Assembly (NCBI RefSeq): GCF_003339845.1
Contig: NZ_PPTR01000003.1
Location: 1-64,000 of the forward strand
From: Gordonibacter sp. 28C
Lineage (GTDB): Bacteria > Actinomycetota > Coriobacteriia > Coriobacteriales > Eggerthellaceae
Length of the DNA: 64,000 nt
Reading direction: 5' to 3'
Part shown: positions 32,905 through 41,547 of the stretch, one piece after another
Numbering within the stretch: position 1 is the stretch's first letter
Layout of the letters: the number at the start of each line of letters is the position of its first letter
Program-made: the position numbers and the translations under genes
Notes under the pieces: generated by a model
The model's input: only the letters and a program-made list of their open reading frames with translations
What the model was told of the DNA's origin: nothing
Databases searched by the model: none

Positions 32905-33939
32905 ATGCGCCGCTTTCCCGCCCCGTCCGACAGCGCCGCGCCCCGTCGCGCCATCGACGCGCGACGGCTGCTGCCGCCGCTCGCCGTCTGCCTGGCGCTG
33001 TACGGCATCGACCTTGCCTGCATGGCCGCCGTGCCGGAGGCGGGGCGCGCCTTCGCGGCGGGGGTCGCCGTCCCGTTCGACCTCATGGTGTTCGTGCCGC
33101 TTGCGTTCTACCTGTTGGTCGTGCGCAGAAACGGGCTTTCGCCGCTGATCGTGCTGCCCGTCATCGGGCTGGGCGGCCTCGTTTCGGCGCAGCTCGCGCC
33201 CGTAGGGCAGTTCTCGCTGCACGTGCCGCTCGCCGCGCTGGCCGTAGCCGTGGACCTGTCGATCGGCATCCACGAGGGGCGGCGGCTCGCGCGCAGCTTC
33301 CGAGCGGCGCGCCTAGCGTCCGACGAGCCGCTCGAGTGGTTCGAGCGCCCCTTCTTCGAACTCGTGCGCCACGAGGGCGCCCACGCGTGCGCGACGGAGC
33401 TTTCCGTTTGGTACTACGCGCTGCTCTCGTGGAGGCGCCCGCCGATCGTCCCCGCCGGATATCGGGCGTTCTCCTACCATCGGAAGAGCGGGTATCTGGC
33501 CCTCGTCGGCGTGATCGCGGCGCTGCTGCCTTTCGAGGCGGTCGCCGTGCACCTGCTCGTGGCCCAATGGAGCGAGGCGGCGGCGATCGCGCTCACGGCG
33601 CTCACCGCGTACACGCTGGTGTGGATCGTCGGCGACGCGCGCGCCGTCGCGCTCAACCCGCTGCTCGTGGGCGACGGCGCGCTGCAGGTGAAATGGGGGT
33701 CGCACTTCCGTCTGGGCGTTCCGCTCGACTTGGTGGAGAGCGTGGAGGCCGGCGAACCCGCCCTGCCGAAGCGAGAGCGCGTCAACATGGCGGCCATGGG
33801 AGCGGCGCCGTGCTGGATCGTTCTTTCCGAGCCCGTGCAGGCGCGCGGCCTCCTGGGCATGCCCCGCCCCGTGCGCGCGGTTTGCGTGTCGCCCGACGAC
33901 GCGGCCGCGTTCAGGCGCGCCGTTCTGCGCGAGGGATGA
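32905..33939 (+). CDS. Multi-spanning membrane protein, unknown function
   Basis: A 344-residue protein with four N-terminal hydrophobic helices (about residues 22-130), a long cytoplasmic stretch, two more helices (about 200-245) and a soluble C-terminal domain that looks like a PH-like/bPH fold (LVGDGALQVKWGSHFRLGVPLDLVESVEA in part). No family recognised with confidence. AAGGAGTGCC precedes the ATG at 32905. It stands alone between the TetR operon and the tRNA gene. Confidence 0.7.
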   Translation: MRRFPAPSDSAAPRRAIDARRLLPPLAVCLALYGIDLACMAAVPEAGRAFAAGVAVPFDLMVFVPLAFYLLVVRRNGLSPLIVLPVIGLGGLVSAQLAPVGQFSLHVPLAALAVAVDLSIGIHEGRRLARSFRAARLASDEPLEWFERPFFELVRHEGAHACATELSVWYYALLSWRRPPIVPAGYRAFSYHRKSGYLALVGVIAALLPFEAVAVHLLVAQWSEAAAIALTALTAYTLVWIVGDARAVALNPLLVGDGALQVKWGSHFRLGVPLDLVESVEAGEPALPKRERVNMAAMGAAPCWIVLSEPVQARGLLGMPRPVRAVCVSPDDAAAFRRAVLREG

Positions 33940-34081
33940 CGCCTTCGCCGTCCCGCCGCTCGCTGGCGGTCCGTTCGGTCGGTGCGCAGGGCATCGCGCC
34001 TTGACGCAAGCCGGTCGATCCGCATCGGACTTCCCTAATCGAGGCCGATGACGTACAATACGCAGACGCGATTGGAATCGC

Positions 34082-34156
34082 GCCAGTGTGGCGCAATGGT
34101 AGCGCAACAGTTTTGTAAACTGTGGGTTGCAGGTTCGAGTCCTGTCACTGGCTCCA
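34082..34156 (+). tRNA. tRNA-Thr (anticodon TGT)
   Basis: Complete cloverleaf: 7-bp acceptor GCCAGTG/CACTGGC, D arm around GCGCAATGGTAGCGC, anticodon arm ACAGT-TTTGTAA-ACTGT with anticodon TGT, T arm GCAGG-TTCGAGT-CCTGT, discriminator T and an encoded CCA (34154-34156). It reads ACA codons. It is followed by a strong terminator. Confidence 0.95.
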
Positions 34157-34166
34157 CGAAACCGCA

Positions 34167-34200
34167 GGCCGGGCACTATGCGTGCCCGGCCTTCCTTCTT
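34167..34200 (+). terminator. Terminator of tRNA-Thr
   Basis: Ten-bp GC-rich stem GGCCGGGCAC/GTGCCCGGCC with a 5-base loop, followed by TTCCTTCTT. Eleven bases after the tRNA. Confidence 0.85.
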
Positions 34201-34276
34201 GCTGGCCCCAGGATGCCTTCAGCTTGCCCTCAAGGTTTCGAGGCCCGGCCGATCGCCCGCCGCCTCTTTCTGTTGA

Positions 34277-34354
34277 TTGACAACGAACGCCCGTTTGCCT
34301 ATTATAGGCGAACAGATATTCTTGCGAACATTTGATCTGGCGAACGGGCGTACG
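34277..34354 (+). promoter_or_regulatory. Promoter with two LexA (SOS) boxes
   Basis: TTGACA (34277-34282), 17 bases, TATTAT (34300-34305). The spacer holds CGAACGCCCGTTTG (34284-34297), and CGAACGGGCGTACG lies at 34341-34354 just before the start codon. Each differs at one position from the Gram-positive LexA rule CGAACRNRYGTTYG. The first would block the promoter directly. Confidence 0.7.
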
Positions 34355-34355
34355 T

Positions 34356-35825
34356 ATGGAACTGATCGACAAACTGGAAGTGCTTGCCGATGCCGCGAAA
34401 TACGACGTGGCCTGCACGTCGTCGGGCATCGACCGCGACGCGCAGAAGGGGATGCTGGGCAACACGATGGCGGCGGGCTGCTGCCACAGCTTCGCGGCCG
34501 ACGGACGCTGCATCACGCTGTTGAAGGTGCTCATGACCAACGTGTGCGTCTACGATTGCGCCTACTGCGTCAACCGCTGCTCCAACGAGGTGAAGCGCGC
34601 GGCCTTCACGCCCCGCGAGCTGGCCGACCTCACCATCGCGTTCTACCGCCGCAACTACATCGAGGGGCTGTTCCTCAGCTCGGGCGTCATCAAGAACCCC
34701 GACTACACCACCGAGCTCATGGTGCAAACGCTGTCGCTTTTGCGCTACGAGCACGGCTTCCGCGGCTACATCCACGCCAAGGCCGTGCCCGGCACCTCCC
34801 CCGAGCTCGTGGACGAGCTTGGGCACCTGGCCGACCGCATGAGCGTGAACATGGAGCTGCCCTCGCAGAAGAGCCTGGCGCTGCTAGCGCCCGAGAAGGA
34901 CAAGCAGCAGATCATCGCCCCCATGCGCCAGATACGCGACAACATCGCCGTGGACAAGGACACGCGCGCGCTCGTGCGCAAGCAGACCACGTACATGAAG
35001 CAGGTGCGGCCGAAGAAGAAGGAGCGCGCCTTCGTGCCCGCCGGCCAGTCCACGCAGATGATCGTGGGGGCGTCGCCCGAAAGCGACTTCCAGATACTCA
35101 ACCTGTCGGCGGCACTCTACCGCACGCTGTCGCTCAAGCGCGTGTTCTTCAGCGCCTACACCCCCGTGAACGACGACGCACGCCTGCCCGGCACCGATGC
35201 CGTGCAGCTCAACCGCGAGCACCGGCTCTACCAAGCCGATTGGCTTTTGCGCTTCTACCGCTTCGACGTCACCGAGATCATAGACGAGGAGCACCCCTTC
35301 CTCGACCCCGAGGTCGATCCGAAGGCGAACTGGGCCCTCAACCATTTGGACTTCTTCCCCGTCGAGGTGAACAAGGCGCCGCTCGAGGCGCTGCTGCGCG
35401 TGCCGGGCATCGGCGTGAAGGGGGCCCAATCCATCGTGAGGGCGCGTCGCACCACCGCGCTCGGCGAACGCGAGCTGCGAAAGCTCGGCATCGCCTACAA
35501 ACGGGCGCGGTTCTTCATCACGTGCAACGGCGGCTACGCCGGCCAAGGCGTGGACTTCTCGCGCGAGGGCCTGCGCGCGCATTTGGCCGCGCCGACCAAG
35601 GGAGGCAACCACGGACGCCGGGCGGACAAAACCTGCCCCGGCCAGATGAGCCTGTTCGAAAGCGTGGAAACGCCCGAGAAGGCCCGCATCGCAGGCGGAG
35701 CGTCAGAGGGCGGACGGCCACGGCTCGACGCGGATCGCGCGCGCCCGCAGCTCGGCGTCGGAGGCGCCGACGGCGCGTTCGGCTGGCAGCGCGCCCTCGA
35801 GCAGCCCGAGGCGGTTCGCGCGTGA
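34356..35825 (+). CDS. Putative DNA modification/repair radical SAM protein
   Basis: A 489-residue radical SAM protein matching the family linked to uracil-DNA glycosylase (TIGR03916-type). The cluster motif is C-x3-C-x2-C in NVCVYDCAYC (about residues 67-75). A helix-hairpin-helix DNA-binding segment, LLRVPGIGVKGAQSIVRAR, lies near residue 350. The last ~85 residues are variable. It overlaps the next gene by 4 bases (GTGA), the standard partner. The promoter carries two SOS boxes, so it should be induced by DNA damage. The chemical reaction is unknown for the family. Confidence 0.9.
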   Translation: MELIDKLEVLADAAKYDVACTSSGIDRDAQKGMLGNTMAAGCCHSFAADGRCITLLKVLMTNVCVYDCAYCVNRCSNEVKRAAFTPRELADLTIAFYRRNYIEGLFLSSGVIKNPDYTTELMVQTLSLLRYEHGFRGYIHAKAVPGTSPELVDELGHLADRMSVNMELPSQKSLALLAPEKDKQQIIAPMRQIRDNIAVDKDTRALVRKQTTYMKQVRPKKKERAFVPAGQSTQMIVGASPESDFQILNLSAALYRTLSLKRVFFSAYTPVNDDARLPGTDAVQLNREHRLYQADWLLRFYRFDVTEIIDEEHPFLDPEVDPKANWALNHLDFFPVEVNKAPLEALLRVPGIGVKGAQSIVRARRTTALGERELRKLGIAYKRARFFITCNGGYAGQGVDFSREGLRAHLAAPTKGGNHGRRADKTCPGQMSLFESVETPEKARIAGGASEGGRPRLDADRARPQLGVGGADGAFGWQRALEQPEAVRA

Positions 35826-36802
35826 CGGCCCCCGGCGCAGGTTGCCCCCGTACGGCCGATCTCCAGAGCGGCGTCGCGCCCGAGGAGCCGCTTTCCGACG
35901 TGGCGTACGCCTACGACGGGTCGCTGGAGGGCCTGCTCTCGGCCGTGTTCGAGGCGTACGCCCGCCGCGAGGACCCGCAGGACGTCGCGCCCGAGACCGT
36001 CCTCCAGCCGCGCCTGGGGCAGACGGTGCGCTACGTGGAGACGGACGTGGAACGCGCCGTGCGCGTGCAGCGCGGCATCAAGCGCGCCTGCGGGGCGGCG
36101 GCCTACGACGCCGTCATGCGCGCCTCGCTCTCCGACGACCCGGGCGCCGGCACCGTCGTCTACCGCTTCGTGCGCTACGCCATGGCGGCCAACCGCCCGC
36201 ACGACTGCTCCGGGTGCCGCAAACGCGACTCGTGCAGCGGGCCCACGGGGTCGAGCCGTCCCACCGACGCCGTCGGATGCTCGGGCAAGGCGCGCGGAAG
36301 CGTGCTCAACGACCTCGCCCACCCCGCCGTCGAGCCCCTGCACCGCCTGGTGCGCGCCGTGGGCAACGAGCGCCACCGCATGGTGCAGTTCCTGCGCTTC
36401 GAGCATTTGGAGAACGACGTGTGGCTCGCGCGATGCAACCCCGCGGCCTCCGTGGTGCCGCTGCTCATGGACTGGTTCGCCGGGCGCTTCAACACGCAGC
36501 CGTTCATCATCTACGACGAGGTTCACCGTCTGGCAGGCGTCTACGAGGGGCGCGACTGGTACCTCGTGCGCACCGACGAGCTGAACGTGCCCGACCGCGC
36601 CGCCGACGAGCGGCTCATGCAGGCGGCCTGGAAGCGCTTCTACCGCACCGTCGCCGTGGAGGCGCGCTACAACCCCGAGCTGCGCCGCCAGTTCATGCCC
36701 AAGCGCCTGTGGAAGAACATCCTGGAGATGCACGAGGACCCGCCCGGCGCCGAGCTCGCCCGCCGGGAGGGCGCGCCCGTCGAACGCCTCTGGCGCGGAT
36801 GA
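35822..36802 (+). CDS. TIGR03915/DUF4130-type DNA metabolism protein
   Basis: A 326-residue protein of the family that accompanies the radical SAM DNA repair protein (TIGR03915, DUF4130). Typical features are AYDGSLEGLLSAVFEAY near the start, RFEHLENDVWLARCNP around residue 200 and PFIIYDEVHRLAGVYEG near 230. In some bacteria this domain is fused to uracil-DNA glycosylase; here no glycosylase domain follows. GTG start at 35822 overlaps the upstream stop. Middle region has a Cys cluster CSGCRKRDSC (about residue 125) that might bind metal. Confidence 0.88.
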   Translation: MTAPGAGCPRTADLQSGVAPEEPLSDVAYAYDGSLEGLLSAVFEAYARREDPQDVAPETVLQPRLGQTVRYVETDVERAVRVQRGIKRACGAAAYDAVMRASLSDDPGAGTVVYRFVRYAMAANRPHDCSGCRKRDSCSGPTGSSRPTDAVGCSGKARGSVLNDLAHPAVEPLHRLVRAVGNERHRMVQFLRFEHLENDVWLARCNPAASVVPLLMDWFAGRFNTQPFIIYDEVHRLAGVYEGRDWYLVRTDELNVPDRAADERLMQAAWKRFYRTVAVEARYNPELRRQFMPKRLWKNILEMHEDPPGAELARREGAPVERLWRG

Positions 36803-36925
36803 GCCGCAGGCTCGGTGCCGAGCCGCCACCGAGCGTTTCCATCGAGCAGGTAACGGCGAGGTAAAATCCTATCCACAAGGGCGCGATTTCGCTACAATCG
36901 GTTACGGGAAGGCAGGTGGTCGGCT

Positions 36926-39160
36926 ATGGGCGACCGGCTCATCATCGTATCGAACCGCCTTCCTTACCGCCTTGGACGCGGCGAGGACGGCGAACGCAAG
37001 CTCGAGCACAGCTCCGGGGGCCTCGTGTCGGGCATGGGCCCCTTGCACGAGCGCCACGGCAACGTGTGGGTCGGCTGGGCCGACGAGGGCGGCCAGGAAC
37101 TGAGCGCGCGGGAGCGCGCCGAGTTCGACGCGCAGCTCGTCGCGCACGACTGCGTGCCCGTGCATGTGTGCGAAGAGGACGCGCATGGATACTACGACGG
37201 CTTCTCGAACTCCACATTGTGGCCGCTGTTCCATGGGTTTCCCCAGTACACGAGCTTCGAAGAAGCCGATTGGGAGGCCTATCGCCGCGTGAACGAGCGC
37301 TTCTGCGAGGCCGTGCTCTCGGTTGCGAGGCCGGGCGACACGGTGTGGGTGCACGATTACCACCTCATGCTGCTGCCCAGCCTTATCCGCAAGGCGAGCC
37401 CTCAGACGGCCATCGGGTTCTTCCTGCACATACCCTTTCCCGACTACGAGACGTTCCGCATGCTGCCCTGGCGCCAAGAGCTTCTGCTGGGCACGCTGTC
37501 GGCCGACCTCATAGGGTTCCACACCTACGATTACGTGCGGCACTTCCTGTCCAGCTGCCGACGGCTTCTGGGCTACGACAACCATCTGGGGCACTTCTTG
37601 TTCGAAGGGCGCTCGACGCAGGCCGACGCGTTTCCCTTGGGCATCGACTACGACCGTTTCCACAACGCGGCGCTCGAGCCGAAGGCGGCATGCCAGATCG
37701 AGCGCATCCGCGCCGACAGGGAACGGCCGGGCTCGAAGACGATGCTGTCGGTGGAGCGCTTGGACTACACGAAGGGCATCCCCGAGCGCTTGCGCGCGTT
37801 CGACGCGTTTTTGCAGCGCCACCCCTCGTGGCGCGAGAACGTGGTGCTCAAGCTGGTGGCGGTGCCCTCGCGCGAGGGGGTGGCGTCGTACCAGTCGCTC
37901 AAGCGCGAGGTGGACGAGCTGGTGGGCAGCATCAACGGGCGCTACGCCACCTCCGACTGGACGCCCGTCGAGTACTACTACCGCTCGGTTCCCTTCGATC
38001 TGCTGACGGCCCTGTACGCCACGAGCGACGTCATGCTGGTCACGCCGCTGCGCGACGGCATGAACCTGGTGTGCAAGGAGTACCTGGCATGCCGTGGCGA
38101 CGGGGGCGGCGCGCTCGTGCTGTCCGAGATGGCCGGCGCGACCTACGAGCTGCACGAGGCCCTCGTGGTGAACCCCTTCGACCGCGACGCCATGGTGGAG
38201 GCCATGCTCCGGGCGCTGGAGATGCCGCCCGACGAGCAGCGCTGCCGCGTGAGCGCCATGCAGAAGCGCCTGGCCCGCTACACGGCCGGCAAATGGGCGG
38301 AGGAGTTCCTGGCCGCCCTGGACGGCGTGCTGCGTCACCAGGCGCGGTTGAACGCGCATCTGCTGGGGCCTACGTCCAGCAGGAGGCTGCAGGAGGCGTT
38401 CGCGCAGGCGTCCAAGCGGCTCGTGCTGCTCGACTACGACGGCACGCTCGTTCCGTTCGTCGACGAGCCGTCCGACGCAGCGCCCGACGACGGGCTCAAG
38501 GCCCTGATCGCGCGCATAGCGGCCGATCCCGCCACCACGCTGGCCATCGTATCCGGGCGCGACAAGGAAACGCTGATGGAGTGGTTCGGCGACCTTCCGG
38601 TGGGGCTGGTGGCCGAGCACGGCCTGTGGCGCTACAGCGTCTCGCAGCGGCAATGGCTTCTGCGCGAGCCCTTGGACGGCGCATGGAAGGACCGTATCCG
38701 CCAGACGCTGCTCGACTTCGTGGACCGCACGCCGGGGTCCATCTTGGAAGAGAAGGACTACTCGATGGCGTGGCACTACCGCGCATGCTCCAACGAGCTG
38801 GCCGAGCGCCGCGTGATCGAGATCAAAAGCGCGCTGTCGGGCGTGGCGGCCGACATGGGGCTCATGCTCATGGAGGGCAATCGCGTGCTCGAAGTGAAGC
38901 CCGTCCACGTGGACAAGGGCAGCGCCGCGCACCACTGGTTCCGCGACCCGAGCTACGACTTCATGCTGGTGGCCGGCGACGACGTCACCGACGAGGACAT
39001 GTTCCGCACCGCCCCCGAAAACGCCTGGACCGTCAAGGTGCGCAACGAGCCCACGCAGGCGCGCTACGCCTTGAAGAACCCCGCCGAGATGCGCAGCCTG
39101 CTGCGCGGCCTGGCCGAAGCCTCCGCCCCCCGTTTCGAAGGACGAAGCGGTATCATGTAA
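36926..39160 (+). CDS. Bifunctional trehalose-6-phosphate synthase/phosphatase
   Basis: A 744-residue fusion that makes trehalose from UDP-glucose and glucose 6-phosphate. Residues about 1-470 are OtsA-like, a GT20 glycosyltransferase: IIVSNRLPYRL, VWVGWADE, HDYHLMLLP, and the retained catalytic loop TPLRDGMNLVCKEY. Residues about 490-744 are OtsB-like, a HAD phosphatase: DYDGTL at about 503-508, nucleophile Asp503, and AGDDVTDEDMF near 690. Fused enzymes occur in plants, yeast and some bacteria. Trehalose protects against osmotic and desiccation stress. An AAGGCAGG site precedes the ATG. Confidence 0.95.
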   Translation: MGDRLIIVSNRLPYRLGRGEDGERKLEHSSGGLVSGMGPLHERHGNVWVGWADEGGQELSARERAEFDAQLVAHDCVPVHVCEEDAHGYYDGFSNSTLWPLFHGFPQYTSFEEADWEAYRRVNERFCEAVLSVARPGDTVWVHDYHLMLLPSLIRKASPQTAIGFFLHIPFPDYETFRMLPWRQELLLGTLSADLIGFHTYDYVRHFLSSCRRLLGYDNHLGHFLFEGRSTQADAFPLGIDYDRFHNAALEPKAACQIERIRADRERPGSKTMLSVERLDYTKGIPERLRAFDAFLQRHPSWRENVVLKLVAVPSREGVASYQSLKREVDELVGSINGRYATSDWTPVEYYYRSVPFDLLTALYATSDVMLVTPLRDGMNLVCKEYLACRGDGGGALVLSEMAGATYELHEALVVNPFDRDAMVEAMLRALEMPPDEQRCRVSAMQKRLARYTAGKWAEEFLAALDGVLRHQARLNAHLLGPTSSRRLQEAFAQASKRLVLLDYDGTLVPFVDEPSDAAPDDGLKALIARIAADPATTLAIVSGRDKETLMEWFGDLPVGLVAEHGLWRYSVSQRQWLLREPLDGAWKDRIRQTLLDFVDRTPGSILEEKDYSMAWHYRACSNELAERRVIEIKSALSGVAADMGLMLMEGNRVLEVKPVHVDKGSAAHHWFRDPSYDFMLVAGDDVTDEDMFRTAPENAWTVKVRNEPTQARYALKNPAEMRSLLRGLAEASAPRFEGRSGIM

Positions 39161-39218
39161 CGAGGTAAAGACGCGGGCGAGAGCGCCGCTTCGGCGGCGA
39201 CAGGAGGAGGCTTCCATC

Positions 39219-40349
39219 ATGGAACCGGCAAAGGTGTACTTCACGGACTTCCGCACCGAGGCGTTCGGCGACGGACTGCCCACGAAGCTGAAGAAACTGG
39301 TCAAGCGGGCGGGCATCGCCGACTTGGACCTCGACGGCAAGTTCGTGGCCGTCAAGCTGCACTTCGGCGAGCTGGGCAACGTCAGCTACCTGCGCCCGAA
39401 CTATGCCCGCGCCGTCGTGGACGTGGTGCGCGAGCTGGGAGGCAAGCCGTTCCTCACCGACTGCAACACCATGTACCCCGGCAGCCGCAAGAACGCCCTC
39501 GAGCACCTGGAATGCGCGTGGCAGAACGGCTTCACCCCGCTCACCGCGGGCTGCCCCATCCTCATCGGCGACGGCCTGAAGGGCACCGACGACGTGGAGG
39601 TGCCGGTGGTCGGCGGCGAGTACGTGAAGGCGGCCAAGATCGGCCGCGCCGTCATGGACGCCGACGCGTTCGTGAGCCTCACGCACTTCAAAGGCCATGA
39701 GCTCACCGGGTTCGGCGGCGCCATCAAGAACATCGGCATGGGCTGCGGCTCGCGCGCCGGCAAGACCGAGCAGCACAGCAACGGCCAGCCCACGATCGAC
39801 GCGGAGAAGTGCCGAGGCTGCAAGAAGTGCCTGCCCCAGTGCGCGAACGGCGGCCTCGTGTTCGACGAGGCCGCGCGGAAGACGACCGTGGACGCCGCCC
39901 ATTGCGTGGGTTGCGGGCGCTGCCTGGGAGCCTGCAACTTCGACGCCATCCGCTTCTCGCAGGACGCCGCGAACGCCGACCTCAACCGCCGCATGGCCGA
40001 GTACGCGAAGGCCGTCGTGGACGGCAGGCCGCAGTTCCACGTGTCGCTGGTGGTGGACGTGTCGCCCCACTGCGACTGCCACGGCGAGAACGACGCGCCC
40101 ATCCTGCCGAACCTGGGCATGTTCGCCTCCGTCGACCCGCTCGCCCTCGACCAGGCCTGCGTCGACGCGTGCCTGGCCGCCGCGCCCCTGCCCGGAAGCA
40201 AGCTCGCCGACAACCTGGCCAGCCCCGGCTTCCACGACCGCCACGACCATTTCACGAACTCCACACCCGAGTCGGAATGGCGCACCTGCCTCGAGCATGC
40301 CGAGAAGATAGGCCTGGGCACCAGGGAATACGAGCTGATCACGGTTTAG
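39219..40349 (+). CDS. DUF362 protein with two [4Fe-4S] ferredoxin clusters
   Basis: A 376-residue iron-sulfur protein. DUF362 parts flank a bacterial ferredoxin insert with two C-x2-C-x2-C-x3-C motifs (CRGCKKCLPQC about 202-212 and CVGCGRCLGAC about 231-241). The DUF362 signature includes VKLHFGELGNVSYLRP (about 45) and ALDQACVDA (near the end). Function is unknown; redox role likely, and common in anaerobes. AGGAGGAGG precedes the ATG. Single transcription unit between the trehalose gene and a convergent radical SAM gene. Confidence 0.9.
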   Translation: MEPAKVYFTDFRTEAFGDGLPTKLKKLVKRAGIADLDLDGKFVAVKLHFGELGNVSYLRPNYARAVVDVVRELGGKPFLTDCNTMYPGSRKNALEHLECAWQNGFTPLTAGCPILIGDGLKGTDDVEVPVVGGEYVKAAKIGRAVMDADAFVSLTHFKGHELTGFGGAIKNIGMGCGSRAGKTEQHSNGQPTIDAEKCRGCKKCLPQCANGGLVFDEAARKTTVDAAHCVGCGRCLGACNFDAIRFSQDAANADLNRRMAEYAKAVVDGRPQFHVSLVVDVSPHCDCHGENDAPILPNLGMFASVDPLALDQACVDACLAAAPLPGSKLADNLASPGFHDRHDHFTNSTPESEWRTCLEHAEKIGLGTREYELITV

Positions 40350-40424
40350 GGAGGCGGGACGCAGCCGGCCAGCAAACCTCCCCGCAGCGTCGGCGGGTTC
40401 CGGCGGCCGGCAGGCCGTCGGAAC

Positions 40425-41378
40425 CTACAAGACCCCTTCCCCGTCGAACGCGGGGATGAAGCTCTCTTCGGCGGCACCGCCCTCCTGCCAGAAGTAATCC
40501 TCCACGCCCAGCTCGTCGGCGTAGTCGAGCAGGCGCTCGTAGTCGTCGTCGGGCACGCGGCGCGCGAGCTCCGGGCAGCGGCGCAAGGCGGCCCGGGCGC
40601 GCGCGTCTCCCGCAGCGGCCGCGTCGGCCAGCACGGGCGTGTACTGGTTCATGAGCGACAGCCGAACGTCCGCGCCGTAGCGTCCGTGCACCAGCCGCAC
40701 GACGCGCTTCGAATCCTCCAGCGCGTCCGGCAGCATGAGATGGCGCACCACCGTCCCGCGCACGAGGCGCGGCTCGCCGTCCACCTCGTCGTAGGCTGCG
40801 GGTCCCGTGCTCCGCACCATCTCGTCGAGGGCGGCCAGCGCCGCGTCCGGGTAGTCCGGCGCGTGGGAGTAGCGCGCCGCCAGCCCGGAGTCGGCGTACT
40901 TGAAGTCGGCGAGGTACACGTCCACGGTACCCGCGTTCGCCCGCACGGCGGCGACCGTCTCGTATCCCGAGGTGTTCCACACCGTCGGAATGGCCAGGCC
41001 GCGCCCGCGCGCGATCGACACGGCGGCGCGCGCCTGCGGCGCGTAGTGCGTGGGCGTGACGAAGTTCACGTTGAGCGCGCCCTGCTCTTGAAGCTCCAGG
41101 CATATCTCCGCCAGCCGCTCCACGCTCACGGGCCGCCCCGCCTCGCCGGCGGCTATCACGTCGTTCTGGCAATAGCGGCACTTGAGCGGGCAGTGCGCGA
41201 AGAACACGGTGCCGCTGCCGCGCTCGCCGCTGATGGGAGGCTCCTCCCAGAAGTGCAGCGCCGCGCGCGCCACCACCAGCTCGTCGTCCGCGCCGCACGC
41301 GCCGCGCTCCCCCGCCGCCCGGTTCGCGCCGCACGCCCGCGGGCACAGATCGCAAGAAGTCGGCAGGTGTTTTTCCAT
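40425..41378 (-). CDS. Radical SAM protein, PflA-like
   Basis: A 317-residue radical SAM protein with the C-x3-C-x2-C motif (CPLKCRYCQN, about residues 64-73) in the pyruvate-formate-lyase-activating style. An N-terminal cysteine set (CDLCPRACGANRAAGERGACG in part, residues 9-30) suggests an auxiliary cluster or zinc. No formate lyase gene is adjacent. The substrate protein is unknown. A weak GGTGAG site precedes the ATG at 41378. Confidence 0.85.
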   Translation of the reverse strand: MEKHLPTSCDLCPRACGANRAAGERGACGADDELVVARAALHFWEEPPISGERGSGTVFFAHCPLKCRYCQNDVIAAGEAGRPVSVERLAEICLELQEQGALNVNFVTPTHYAPQARAAVSIARGRGLAIPTVWNTSGYETVAAVRANAGTVDVYLADFKYADSGLAARYSHAPDYPDAALAALDEMVRSTGPAAYDEVDGEPRLVRGTVVRHLMLPDALEDSKRVVRLVHGRYGADVRLSLMNQYTPVLADAAAAGDARARAALRRCPELARRVPDDDYERLLDYADELGVEDYFWQEGGAAEESFIPAFDGEGVL

Positions 41379-41405
41379 GTCTCACCGGTCCAAATCAATC
41401 AGCGA

Positions 41406-41506
41406 GGGCCGCTCTCGCGCCCAAGATCGGTGCGTTTCGCGGCCGAGCGTGCTTTCGCACGTGAGGGCAAGCGAAAAAGCGCCGAGATTGGACGCGAGAG
41501 CGGCCC
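41406..41506. repeat. Long inverted repeat D
   Basis: Arms 41406-41430 and 41482-41506 (core GGGCCGCTCTCGCG) pair over 25 positions with three mismatches around a 51-base centre. It lies between the radical SAM start and the dehydrogenase end. A second simple hairpin, GTTCCGCCGTT/AACGGCGGAAC, follows at 41519-41546. Confidence 0.75.
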
Positions 41507-41547
41507 GCAGCGTCGGGTCGTTCCGCCGTTCGCCAGAACGGCGGAAC

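Noticed and set aside
34082-34156. Integration site at tRNA-Thr
   Set aside because: No integrase, phage gene or duplicated tRNA 3' end is found downstream.
36902-39379. Long open frame on the minus strand opposite the trehalose gene (about 825 codons)
   Set aside because: It lies antisense to a well-supported gene and its translation is His/Arg/Ala/Val-rich without any family pattern. Long antisense frames are expected in such GC-rich DNA.
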